Shown here: piece by piece, positions 55,094-64,000 of the stretch | Layout: the number at the start of each line of letters is the position of its first letter | Position numbering within the stretch: the stretch's first letter is position 1 | Assembly (NCBI RefSeq): GCF_025336525.1 | Contig: NZ_JAOCZP010000003.1 | Coordinates: 558,001-622,000, forward strand | Length of the DNA: 64,000 nucleotides | Source of the DNA: Chelativorans salis | GTDB lineage: Bacteria > Pseudomonadota > Alphaproteobacteria > Rhizobiales > Rhizobiaceae | Direction of reading: 5' to 3' | Translations under genes and position numbers: made by a program | Notes under the pieces: model-generated | Databases searched by the model: none | What the model was told of the DNA's origin: nothing | Seen by the model: only the letters and a program-made list of their open reading frames with translations

Positions 55094-56001
55094 CGGAAGC
55101 GCGCCCGCAGCATCGGCCACGTATAGATCACCAGCGCCGACCAGATGAGGGCGAAAGCGACGGCGCGCACGCCGCCGAAAGGCTCCTTGAAGGCGAAGAC
55201 GGCGATGAGGAAGATCATGGTCGGCGCGATGTACTGCATGATGCCGATCGTCGAGTAGCGCAGGAGCTTTGCGCCGAAGGCGAAGAAGAGCAGCGGCACC
55301 GCCGTGACCGGCCCGCAGGCCAGTAGCAGCCAGGTATCCGTCGGTACAGAAAGCCGGAAATGCCCCTCCCCCGTCCACTGCACCCAGGCGATGTAGCCGA
55401 GCGCCGGGATGCTGAGGATCAGCACTTCAAGGAAGAACCCCTGGCTGGGGCCGACGGGCAGCGTCTTGCGCAGGAAGCCGTAGGTGGCAAAGGAGAAGGC
55501 GAGCACCAGCGACACCCAGGGCAGCCCGCCCGCGTCGACCGTCAGCACGACCACCGCCAGCGCGGCCAGCCCCACGGCAGCGACCTGCATCGCACTCAGC
55601 TTTTCGCGCAGGAAGATCGCCGCGAGCGCGATCGAGACCAGCGGGTTGATATAGTAGCCGAGCGCCGTCTCGACGGCCCGGCCGGCGCCGACGGCCCAGA
55701 CATAGACACCCCAGTTCACCGCGATGAACGTCGCCGTCAGCGCCGCCATCGCCAGTGTGCGCGGGGAGCCGAGAGCCCGCCGGATGTCTGCCGTGCGGCG
55801 CAGGAGGAGGAGCACGACGCCGGCAATCGGCACCGACCAGACGACGCGGTGCGCCACCACCTCGCTGGCGGGAATATGCGCCACCGCTTTCATGAAGAAG
55901 GGCAGCATGCCCCACAGCAGATACGCCGAGAGAGCGAAAAGAAAGCCGCGCAGCGATTCATCGTCGCTGGCAGGCTGGGGAGCCGTGACCGTTTCAGCCA
56001 T
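55054..56001 (-). CDS. rarD: RarD/EamA-family transporter
   Basis: A 315-residue protein with ten predicted transmembrane helices in two EamA repeats. RarD features are SAYLLWGMLPFFMKAV, VVAHRVVWSVP, NWGVYVWAVGAGR and ETALGYYINPLVS. Likely an inner-membrane permease; the substrate is unknown (chloramphenicol-resistance phenotype of the family name). It follows cimA at 5 bp and its 3' end overlaps the LOG gene by 40 bp. Confidence 0.9.
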   Translation of the reverse strand: MAETVTAPQPASDDESLRGFLFALSAYLLWGMLPFFMKAVAHIPASEVVAHRVVWSVPIAGVVLLLLRRTADIRRALGSPRTLAMAALTATFIAVNWGVYVWAVGAGRAVETALGYYINPLVSIALAAIFLREKLSAMQVAAVGLAALAVVVLTVDAGGLPWVSLVLAFSFATYGFLRKTLPVGPSQGFFLEVLILSIPALGYIAWVQWTGEGHFRLSVPTDTWLLLACGPVTAVPLLFFAFGAKLLRYSTIGIMQYIAPTMIFLIAVFAFKEPFGGVRAVAFALIWSALVIYTWPMLRARFRQRRPMMAGSPSE

Positions 56002-56006
56002 ATATC

Positions 56007-57623
56007 CTATACGGCCGCGAGGCCGGTCCTTTCGCGGTTCTTCACCAGCTTGTAGACGATGGAATCCATCAATGCCTGGAACGAGGCGTCGATGATGTTG
56101 TCGGAAACGCCGACGGTCCACCAGCGCGCGCCGGTGATGTCCTGCGATTCGATGAGGACGCGCGTCACCGCCTCTGTGCCGCCGTTGAGGATACGCACCT
56201 TGTAATCCGCCAGCGTCAGGTCGGCGATCTCGCTCTGATACTTGCCGAGGTCTTTTCTGAGCGCGATGTCGAGCGCGTTGACCGGTCCGTGGCCCTCGGC
56301 GACCGAAAGCAGCGTCTGGCCATCGACGGTTACCCGCACGACGGCCTCGGATACGGTCTTCAAATTGCCCATGGCGTCGAAGCGGCGCTCAACCATGCAG
56401 CGGAAGCTGTCGACCTTGAAGAACTCCGGCACGCTGCCCAGCGTGCGCCGCGCCAGCAGCTCGAAGCTCGCGTCGGCACCCTCATAGGCATAGCCGATCG
56501 CCTCGCGCTCCTTGACGAGCGCGATGAGCGTGTCGAGGCGCGGATCGGCCTTGTCGACCTTGATGCCGCGCCGCTTCAGTTCGGCAATGAAGTTCGACTT
56601 TCCGCCCTGGTCCGAGACCATCACGCGGCGCGTGTTGCCGACAGCTTCCGGCCGCACATGCTCGTAGGTCTCAGGCTCCTTCAGGATGGCCGAAGCATGG
56701 ATGCCCGCCTTGGTCGCGAAGGCGGAGGCGCCGACATAGGGCGCCTGGTTGTTGGGTGCGCGGTTCAGAAGCTCGTCGAACGCATGCGAGAGGCGTGAGA
56801 TGTCCGCAAGCGATTCCCGCGAAATGCCGGTCTCGAACCGCTCCGCATACGCGGGCTTCAGCATCAGCGTGGGGATCAGTGTGATCAGATTGGCGTTGCC
56901 GCAGCGCTCGCCGATGCCGTTCAGCGTGCCCTGGATTTGGCGCACCCCCGCCTCAACTGCGGCCAGAGAGTTGGCGACCGCCTGGCCGGTGTCGTCATGG
57001 GCGTGGATGCCGAGATGGCTGCCGGGGATGCCGGCGGCGATCACAGCGGTGACGATGTCGCGGATTTCGCCAGGCTGCGTGCCGCCGTTGGTGTCGCACA
57101 GCACCACCCAACGGCTGCCCGCCTCATAAGCCGCCTTTGCGCAGGCCAGGGCATAGTCCGGGTTTGCCTTATAGCCGTCGAAGAAATGCTCGCAATCGAC
57201 CATCGCCTCCTTGTCGGCGGCGCGCGCGGCTTCCACGGAGGCGCCGATCGCGTCCAGATTCTCCCCGTTCGTCGCGCCGAGCGCCAGACGCACGTGATAG
57301 TCCCAACTCTTGGCGACAAAGCAGATCGCATCGCTCTTCGACTGCACGAGAGCCGCCAGCCCCGGATCGTTGGAAGCAGAAACGCCAGCGCGCTTGGTCA
57401 TGCCGAAGGCGACGAAGGCGGAGCGGCCGGTGCGCTTCTCGCTGAAGAAGGCGGTGTCGGTCGGGTTGGCGCCGGGATAACCGCCCTCGACGTAATCCAT
57501 GCCGAATTGATCAAGCAGGCCGGCGATGGCGATCTTGTCCTCGACGGAAAAGTCGATACCCGGCGTCTGTTGCCCGTCGCGCAGGGTGGTGTCGAAGAGG
57601 TAGATGCGTTCTTTACTGGACAC
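56007..57623 (-). CDS. cimA: Citramalate synthase
   Basis: A 538-residue HMGL-like enzyme: LFDTTLRDGQQTPG, GIHAHDDTGQAVANS and GTLNGIGERCGNANL. The C-terminal LeuA-type dimerisation domain (about 395-515) is present. Citramalate synthase condenses pyruvate and acetyl-CoA for a threonine-independent isoleucine route. The TIGR00977-type CimA subgroup has this length and DTTLRDGQQ start. It starts at GTG 57623, 2 bp after the prolyl aminopeptidase. Confidence 0.88.
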   Translation of the reverse strand: MSSKERIYLFDTTLRDGQQTPGIDFSVEDKIAIAGLLDQFGMDYVEGGYPGANPTDTAFFSEKRTGRSAFVAFGMTKRAGVSASNDPGLAALVQSKSDAICFVAKSWDYHVRLALGATNGENLDAIGASVEAARAADKEAMVDCEHFFDGYKANPDYALACAKAAYEAGSRWVVLCDTNGGTQPGEIRDIVTAVIAAGIPGSHLGIHAHDDTGQAVANSLAAVEAGVRQIQGTLNGIGERCGNANLITLIPTLMLKPAYAERFETGISRESLADISRLSHAFDELLNRAPNNQAPYVGASAFATKAGIHASAILKEPETYEHVRPEAVGNTRRVMVSDQGGKSNFIAELKRRGIKVDKADPRLDTLIALVKEREAIGYAYEGADASFELLARRTLGSVPEFFKVDSFRCMVERRFDAMGNLKTVSEAVVRVTVDGQTLLSVAEGHGPVNALDIALRKDLGKYQSEIADLTLADYKVRILNGGTEAVTRVLIESQDITGARWWTVGVSDNIIDASFQALMDSIVYKLVKNRERTGLAAV

Positions 57624-57625
57624 AG

Positions 57626-59069
<1,444 letters not shown>

Positions 59070-59070
<1 letters not shown>

Positions 59071-59570
59071 CAATGTTCCTCCGGCGGCCATTTCTCGGTG
59101 TCGTGGTCGGGGTGCTGGTAGGAGACAAGATCGGAGAGATAGTCCGTCACGGATACATCTTCCATCGTCTCATGCCCCGGCAACCCGTGAAGCGTATCGA
59201 CATAGGGCAGCTTGCCCTCGATGCCCCACTGGATCGCCGGTGCCAGTTCATCCGGGTGATCGAAGGCGCCAATGGCGAGCGCTAGGCCGTCCTCGCTGTT
59301 GTCGGGCGCCTCGAAGGTCAGCGGCGTGCCGCATTCGGCGCAGAAGCCGCGCTTCACGTGATTGGACGACTGGAAGCGCTTGGGCTCGCCGCGGGTCCAT
59401 CGAAACTTGGCGTCGCGCACCGAGACCAGCGGCGCATAGAAGCTGCCGAAGGCTTTCTGGCACATACGGCAATGGCAGATAGACGGCCTGCCGAGAGCGC
59501 CTTCGGCACGAAAGCGCACGGCTCCACACTGGCAGCCGCCGGTGTAGATCGGTTCGTTGTCCAGGCTCAT
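59070..59570 (-). CDS. GFA-family protein (tandem paralogue)
   Basis: A 166-residue GFA/CENP-V-like protein: GGCQCGAVRF, ICHCRMCQKAFGS and GFCAECGTPLTF, with Cys ligands for two zinc sites. The C-terminal [14 protein letters not shown] is shared with the downstream copy. It precedes that copy with a one-base overlap. Confidence 0.88.
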
Positions 59571-59588
59571 GATTGCCTCCTTCCGCTC

Positions 59589-59972
59589 TCAATCCGGCCG
59601 ATGACAGACGGCCTCGACATTATTGCCGTCCGGGTCGAAGACGAAGGCTCCGTAATAGTCGGGATGGTAATGCGGCCTCAGCCCCGGCGCACCATTGTCG
59701 CGTGCGCCGGCGGCGAGAGCCGCTTCATGAAAGGCATCCACCTCCGCACGCGAGTTGGCCGTGAAAGCCACGTGCTTCGGCTCGCTTTCCCCCTCGCCCT
59801 CGTGCAACCAGTAGACCGGCCGCTCGCGCCCATAGCCGCCAACCTTCACCCCGCCGGTATATTCCACCGGCACCATCATCAGAAGCCTCGCGCCAAGCGG
59901 CGCCAACGCCTTGTCGTAAAACGCCTTCGCCCGCTCGAAATCCGCGACCTTGATACCGATATGATCGATCAT
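59589..59972 (-). CDS. VOC/glyoxalase-like family protein
   Basis: A 127-residue vicinal-oxygen-chelate fold protein: [19 protein letters not shown] at the start, then [35 protein letters not shown] near the end. Metal ligands H4 and E in the last strand are present. The substrate is unknown. ATG 59972 follows GGAGGTGAAG and overlaps the cysS stop (ATGA). Confidence 0.88.
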   Translation of the reverse strand: MIDHIGIKVADFERAKAFYDKALAPLGARLLMMVPVEYTGGVKVGGYGRERPVYWLHEGEGESEPKHVAFTANSRAEVDAFHEAALAAGARDNGAPGLRPHYHPDYYGAFVFDPDGNNVEAVCHRPD

Positions 59973-61462
59973 CGCTTCACCTCCCATCGCGTCCTGCGTT
60001 CACCCGTCTCCGGATCCTTATAGTCCATAAGCTGAATGCCTCGTGCCGCCATGTCCTCCCGGATCCTGTCGGCCTCCGCAAAGTTCTTCTCACGAATGAA
60101 GGAGAGGCGTGCGGCGATCTCCGCCTCCACCACAGCCTCATCGATCGAGGCACCAGCGGCCTTGCCGGAGAACCACTCTTCCTGCGACTTCTCCAGGAGC
60201 CCGAGGAGCGCACCGCTCGTCTTCAACGCTGCCTTCGCCCCCTCGCTCCCTTTCGCCGCCTGAGCACGCAGTTCGTGAAGGGCTGCGATGGCGCCGGTGG
60301 TGTTGAGATCGTCGAGCAGCGCACCGAGCGTGTCGGCGCAGATCATCCCTGCCGCCTCGGCGTCGCCCACTGCACGATACCAGCCGTCGAGCACGCCCTC
60401 CGCCTCCTCCAGCTTGCGCTGCGAGAAGTCGATTGGCTCGCGGTAGTGCGTCATCAGCATGGCAAGCCTGAGCACTTCGCCCGGCCACTTGCGGCCGCCG
60501 AAATTCTCCGCCGCCAGAAGGTCGTGGATGGTGACGAAGTTGCCTTCCGACTTCGCCATCTTCTTGCCCTCCACCTGCAGGAAGCCGTTGTGCATCCAGT
60601 AGTTGGCCATCGTCTCGGTGCCGTGGGCGCAGCGCGACTGGGCGATCTCGTTCTCGTGGTGCGGGAAGATGAGGTCAAGCCCGCCGCCGTGGATGTCGAA
60701 AACCTCGCCCAGATAGGCGGCCGACATGGCCGAGCATTCGATATGCCAGCCGGGTCGGCCGCGGATCGCCACCTCTTTCCCGTCGATCGTGAAGGTCGCC
60801 TCCCAGCCGGGCTCCTCGGCCGAGGATTCCTTCCACAAGACGAAATCGGCCGGGTTCTTCTTGTGCGGGTCGACGGCCACGCGGGCGCCGGCCTGCTGGT
60901 CCTCCAGCTTGCGCTTGGAAAGCCCGCCATAATCCGGCATGGAGGCGGTATCAAATAGGATTTCGCCTTTAGCCTCATAGGCATGGCCGCCGTCGATGAG
61001 ACGTTGAATCAGGTTCACCATGTCTGGGCGGCCGTCGGCGCGCGGCAGGACGAACTCCGTGGCACGCGGCTCCACACTCGGCTGCAGGCAGCCGAGTGCC
61101 GCCACATCGGCGTGGAACTGGCCGGCCGTCTTCTCCGTCACCCGTCGGATCGCCTCGTTGAGCGACAGCCCGCCGGCCTCGATCTCCGCGCCATAGTCGC
61201 GCAGTGCGCGGGCGTTGATCTTGTCGTCGACGTCGGTGATGTTGCGCACATAGGTGACGCTGTCCTCTCCGTAGAGATAACGCAGCAGACGGAACAGCAC
61301 GTCGAAGACGATCACCGGCCGCGCATTGCCGATATGGGCGAAGTCGTAGACGGTCGGGCCGCAGACATAGACCCGCACATTGGCGGCATCCAGCGGAACG
61401 AAATCCTCCTTCCGCCGCGTCAGCGTGTTGTAGATCCGCAGTCCCTTGAACCCGTCAGGCAT
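59969..61462 (-). CDS. cysS: Cysteinyl-tRNA synthetase
   Basis: A 497-residue class I synthetase. HIGH-like motif is [14 protein letters not shown] motif is KKMAKSEGN, and zinc-site residues are around [16 protein letters not shown] and HHENE. The C-terminal anticodon domain contains [20 protein letters not shown] 61462 gives the standard [12 protein letters not shown] start. An ATG five codons upstream (61477) is possible. Confidence 0.97.
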   Translation of the reverse strand: MPDGFKGLRIYNTLTRRKEDFVPLDAANVRVYVCGPTVYDFAHIGNARPVIVFDVLFRLLRYLYGEDSVTYVRNITDVDDKINARALRDYGAEIEAGGLSLNEAIRRVTEKTAGQFHADVAALGCLQPSVEPRATEFVLPRADGRPDMVNLIQRLIDGGHAYEAKGEILFDTASMPDYGGLSKRKLEDQQAGARVAVDPHKKNPADFVLWKESSAEEPGWEATFTIDGKEVAIRGRPGWHIECSAMSAAYLGEVFDIHGGGLDLIFPHHENEIAQSRCAHGTETMANYWMHNGFLQVEGKKMAKSEGNFVTIHDLLAAENFGGRKWPGEVLRLAMLMTHYREPIDFSQRKLEEAEGVLDGWYRAVGDAEAAGMICADTLGALLDDLNTTGAIAALHELRAQAAKGSEGAKAALKTSGALLGLLEKSQEEWFSGKAAGASIDEAVVEAEIAARLSFIREKNFAEADRIREDMAARGIQLMDYKDPETGERRTRWEVKR

Positions 61463-61860
61463 CCTCAATCCCCTCATCTCGCCCCGTCATCTCGAACACT
61501 TGCACTTGCGCAACGCAAGCTGAACCCCCGGCCTGCTGGCCTGGGCGTTTTTCGTGTCGGGCAAGAAAAGGCGAAAACGACCGGACCAGCGGAAGGCGCT
61601 AGCCGATAATGCAAATGCCGATGATGGCGAACAGCGTTTTCATGGTGGTCCTTATCGCCTTCACGCCCGCCCTCGTCAAGCACGGAGATTGCCGGGGCAT
61701 GTGTTGCAGCAGCCACACAATGTGAAGGAAGTATTAAGCTTGTTACCGCAATTTTATGAACTGGACCGCGGCACAGGGTGTTTAGGGCGCAAAGGACATG
61801 AATATGTCGGAATCAGCACCCAGGTGCGACGAGAAGGGACCATAAACCCAGGCAAGAACC
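61463..61860. other. Intergenic region upstream of cysS and the small basic-protein gene
   Basis: This 398-bp gap holds the cysS promoter side, a hairpin with a following T-run near 61533-61555 (CCCCGGCC/GGCCTGGG then TTTTT) on the plus strand, the tiny 14-codon ORF at 61599-61643, and an AT-rich stretch (TTAAGCTTGTTACC...) at about 61735 that may be the promoter of the small gene at 61861. Confidence 0.45.
61599..61643 (-). CDS. 14-codon hydrophobic mini-ORF with strong ribosome site
   Basis: ATG at 61643 with AAGGA 5 nt upstream opens MKTLFAIIGICIIG, then a TAG stop. The peptide is almost entirely hydrophobic, like tiny membrane peptides or type I toxin-like peptides, but 14 residues is very short and chance is not excluded. 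No partner gene is evident. Confidence 0.3.
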   Translation of the reverse strand: MKTLFAIIGICIIG

Positions 61861-62046
61861 ATGGCCTCAGACAACGCCAGGCAAGAGAAAGCCAATCCCG
61901 TGAAACAGACACCAGCGAAGAAGCAGCTTGTCGACCAATACCGGAAGGTCGGCCCTGCAGCCATCAACGCTGCGCTTTTGTGCAAGGGTAAGCCGAAAAA
62001 GAAGGACGAGCCCAAGCGCCTATATGAAGCGCGCGAGGAGGCTTAG
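61861..62046 (+). CDS. Small lysine-rich protein of unknown function
   Basis: A 61-residue protein (MASDNARQEKANPVKQT...) with about 20% Lys, no hydrophobic segment, and a C-terminal KPKKKDEPKRLYEAREE. ATG with AGGCAAG upstream. It overlaps the 3' end of the convergent lysE gene by 27 bp. Small basic proteins can bind nucleic acid, but I do not recognise a family. Confidence 0.45.
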   Translation: MASDNARQEKANPVKQTPAKKQLVDQYRKVGPAAINAALLCKGKPKKKDEPKRLYEAREEA

Positions 62047-62640
62047 GCCCAACGCGGCCATCACCAGGCCGATCAGGCTGTCGAGCACGCGCCAGGCGCG
62101 TGGCCGGGCGAACACCGGCTGCAGGAGCCGGGCGCCGTAGCCCAGTCCGTAGAACCACAGAAATGACGCCGCGATGGCGCCCACGGCAAAGCTCGTGCGT
62201 GCCGCGCCGGCATAGGCACCGGACAAAGATCCCACCAGAATCACCGTGTCGAGATAGACGTGCGGGTTGAGGAAGGTGAAGGCGAGGCAGGTGGCGACCG
62301 CCGCCTTCAGCCCCGTCGCCCCGCTGCGCGCGGCATGCAGCGCATCGGGGTGCAGGGCACGGCGGAAAGCCTTGGCGGCGTAGGCGAAAAGAAAGACCGC
62401 GCCGCCGAGCGTGACCGCCGAAATCAAAACCGGTGAACGGGCCACCAGCGTTCCAAGCCCCGCCACGCCCGCCGCGATCAACGCGGCGTCGGAGAACGAA
62501 CAGATCAGGCACAGGATGAAGACGTGCTGGCGCAGCAGGCCTTGGCGCAGGATGAAAGCATTCTGCGCGCCGATCGCCACGATCAGCGAACCGCCGAGGA
62601 GAAGACCGGCCAGGAAGGGGGAATAGAGTGGGTCGTCCAT
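62020..62640 (-). CDS. LysE/ArgO-family amino-acid exporter
   Basis: A 206-residue protein with about five to six transmembrane helices. The LysE signature is GLLLGGSLIVAIGAQNAFILRQGL, plus TFLNPHVYLDTVILVG. This subtype is closest to ArgO/LysE exporters of arginine or lysine. Its 3' end overlaps the small basic-protein gene on the other strand. Confidence 0.92.
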   Translation of the reverse strand: MDDPLYSPFLAGLLLGGSLIVAIGAQNAFILRQGLLRQHVFILCLICSFSDAALIAAGVAGLGTLVARSPVLISAVTLGGAVFLFAYAAKAFRRALHPDALHAARSGATGLKAAVATCLAFTFLNPHVYLDTVILVGSLSGAYAGAARTSFAVGAIAASFLWFYGLGYGARLLQPVFARPRAWRVLDSLIGLVMAALGLSLLARFI

Positions 62641-62760
62641 GGACTGCGATTTGCCCTAGCCAGACGGCGCGTGCAACAGGCAAGCGCGGCAAAGGCATAG
62701 GGCCAGCAGCGACATGCCAGCGGACGGACCAGCGCATTCGGAAAATGCCGGTACCCCTTT

Positions 62761-62919
62761 CGCGCCCCCTCCGTCCTGCCGGACATCTCCCCCACGAGGG
62801 GAGATTGGCCGTGGCGAAGGTTTCGCCCAGTCGCCTGTGTTACAGGGGAAGCGCCGGCAAAGCGGCCAGCGCAATCCCCCCGTGTGGGAGGAGATGTCCG
62901 GCAGGACAGAGGGGGCGCG
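62761..62919. repeat. MITE-like palindromic element (159 bp)
   Basis: The terminal arms 62761-62806 and 62873-62919 are long near-perfect inverted repeats of each other (CGCGCCCCCTCYGTCCTGCC at the ends, then GGACATCTCC). The centre also pairs in part, so the whole unit can fold. The gap between lysE and the SRAP gene is mostly this element. Similar palindromes with a CTGCCGGACATCTCCC core are frequent in Mesorhizobium-type genomes (from memory). It encodes no protein. Confidence 0.85.
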
Positions 62920-62953
62920 AAGAGCGACACCTACAGAACCCACGCCGGGCGTT

Positions 62954-63700
62954 TCAAAACAACCGCAATTGCTCCGCCCGTTCCGCAACCTCCTCCTCCA
63001 CCACTTCCGGCTCGACCCGCTCCTGCACCTCCGGCCCCGTATTGGCCACCTTGTTCACTCTGTCGGAAACCGGAACCGCCTCGAAGAACCCCTCCTCCAC
63101 CGGCGCCAGCAAATCCGCCACGTCGCGCGGTTCGGAGCGCACGCAGTCGAGCCAGCGGGAAAAGTGCTCCGGCCGGATGACCGCCGGCATGCGGTGGTGG
63201 ATGTCCGCCAGGTCGCGGCTTGCCGCCGTGGTCAGGATGGCGCCGGTGTCGATCTCACTGCCGCCGGGCTCCGCGTAAGTCTCCATCAGGCCGGCGAAGG
63301 CGATGGGGCCGCCGGAACGGGGGCGTACCCAATAAGCCTGCGTGCGCCCCTTGCCGCTGCGCCGCCATTCGTAGAATCCGGACGCTGGCACTAGGGCGCG
63401 GCGATGGCGCATGGCGGCGCGGAAGGTCGCCTTCTCGGCCGCGGTCTCCGAGCGGGCATTGATGAGAAGCGGCATGTCCTTCGGGTTCTTCGCCCAAGAG
63501 GGAATAAAGCCCCAGCGCACGAGCAGCGCCCGCCGGTCCGGCAGGTTGGAGCCTTCCGGGCGCGGCGCGCCGCCGACGGTCATCAGGATGGGCTGCGTGG
63601 GCGCGATGTTGTAGCGCGGTGGGAAGGCCTCCACCTCGGCGACGCCCAAGAGCGCCTCCACACCCTCCGGCCTGTCAGTCAGCGCAAAGCGTCCGCACAT
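62954..63700 (-). CDS. SOS response-associated peptidase (SRAP, YedK/HMCES-like)
   Basis: A 248-residue protein with catalytic C2 in MCGRF, exposed after Met removal, which forms a thiazolidine crosslink to abasic sites in single-stranded DNA. Also present are [22 protein letters not shown] and the HHRMPAVI motif with the conserved histidine. The start is ATG 63700. The C-terminus has a Glu/Val-rich extension (about 225-248). Confidence 0.95.
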   Translation of the reverse strand: MCGRFALTDRPEGVEALLGVAEVEAFPPRYNIAPTQPILMTVGGAPRPEGSNLPDRRALLVRWGFIPSWAKNPKDMPLLINARSETAAEKATFRAAMRHRRALVPASGFYEWRRSGKGRTQAYWVRPRSGGPIAFAGLMETYAEPGGSEIDTGAILTTAASRDLADIHHRMPAVIRPEHFSRWLDCVRSEPRDVADLLAPVEEGFFEAVPVSDRVNKVANTGPEVQERVEPEVVEEEVAERAEQLRLF

Positions 63701-63781
63701 TCGTCCTGCCTCCATATTCAAGACGGCGTTGCCACGCCGGGGGCTGCGGGTAAGGTAAGGGCATGCACCGAGGATGCAACG

Positions 63782-64000
63782 ATGGACAGGGGTGATATCC
63801 ACGCCGTTTCGGTGGCGGCGATGCAGGACGGCCGCTTTTTGCTGGTACGGCGTGGGCGGGCGCCCGCGCGCGGGCTGTTCGCCTTTCCCGGCGGGCGTGT
63901 CGAGGCCGGTGAGACCGACGAGGAAACGGCACGGCGCGAGCTTCGCGAGGAAACGGGGCTCACGGCGGACGAGATCACTCCCCTGTGCGAGATGACGATC
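63782..64000 (+). CDS. NUDIX hydrolase, 3'-truncated by window edge
   Basis: Open from ATG 63782 to the window end (73 codons). A perfect NUDIX box runs from about residue 38 (GRVEAGE...[10 protein letters not shown]), with the G-x5-E-x7-REUxEExGU spacing intact. The N-terminal strand [19 protein letters not shown] is typical of ADP-ribose- or nucleotide-type NUDIX proteins. The substrate is unknown. It is divergent from the SRAP gene with an 81-bp gap. Confidence 0.9.
   Translation, partial: MDRGDIHAVSVAAMQDGRFLLVRRGRAPARGLFAFPGGRVEAGETDEETARRELREETGLTADEITPLCEMTI

Noticed and set aside
62714-63394. A 226-codon plus-strand frame through the palindromic element and SRAP
   Set aside because: Its first part translates the repeat and its second part is antisense to the SRAP gene.

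Overview
The window is a 64 kb piece of a GC-rich alphaproteobacterial chromosome, most likely from the order Hyphomicrobiales (Rhizobiales), close to the Mesorhizobium/Phyllobacteriaceae side. That placement is an inference from gene order (lptF-lptG-lptD-surA-pdxA-rsmA facing fabD-fabG-acpP-fabF-mltG-yicC-gmk; rpsF-rpsR-rplI; cfa; dnaB-alr-radA-cvpA-purF), from Omp25-like porin-type proteins, and from intergenic palindromes of the kind common in that order. Nearly all of it is dense core genome with many ATGA and TGATG stop/start overlaps. I see no rRNA, tRNA, CRISPR array, prophage, integrase or transposase.

Layout. Positions 1-4.3 kb: the C-terminal part of a LacI-type regulator, a stand-alone molybdopterin oxidoreductase, a small exported Cys protein and a secreted RNase T2. 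4.3-6 kb: two Omp25-like outer-membrane beta-barrels with terminators. 6.2-10.3 kb: an operon of SDR, uvrC, pgsA, moaD and moaE. 10.3-15.6 kb: ndk, a GST, a DinB-like protein, an ABC-F ATPase and a HAD hydrolase, with two palindromic repeat loci. 15.1-17.1 kb: pepA-holC. 17.4-24.9 kb: the LPS-export and outer-membrane assembly operon lptF-lptG-lptD-surA-pdxA-rsmA. 24.9-31.3 kb: the fatty-acid synthesis operon fabD-fabG-acpP-fabF, followed by mltG, yicC and gmk.

31.6-33.3 kb is an ABC-2 exporter pair. 33.4-36.4 kb is the most accessory-looking part. It holds a three-domain protein (alpha/beta hydrolase, class III cyclase-like domain that has lost its metal aspartates, LuxR-type HTH), followed by an exported AhpD/CMD-like CxxCxxxH protein, an NTF2-like protein and a small unassigned protein. 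36.7-38.2 kb: rpsF-rpsR-rplI. 38.5-47 kb: cfa, dnaB, alr, radA, cvpA, purF and an SDR. 47.3-49.6 kb: phospholipid genes (a PlsC-like protein, pssA, psd).

49.8-54.3 kb: a methyltransferase, an Atm1-type ABC exporter behind a Cys-rich ArsR repressor with a palindromic operator, and a LysM protein. 54.5-61.5 kb: a LOG-family protein, rarD, cimA, a prolyl aminopeptidase, two tandem GFA proteins, a VOC protein and cysS. The window ends with a small basic protein, a LysE-type exporter, a 159-bp palindromic MITE-like element, an SRAP protein and the start of a NUDIX hydrolase.

Functionally the window concentrates envelope biogenesis (lptFGD, surA, fab genes, mltG, alr, pgsA, pssA, psd, cfa, Omp25-like), nucleic-acid upkeep (uvrC, radA, dnaB, holC, SRAP) and translation (ribosomal proteins, rsmA, cysS). 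The best candidates for undescribed biology are the hydrolase/pseudo-cyclase/LuxR locus, the ArsR-Atm1 thiol/metal locus, a 22-codon ORF coupled to surA, a 14-codon hydrophobic ORF, and the palindromic repeats.
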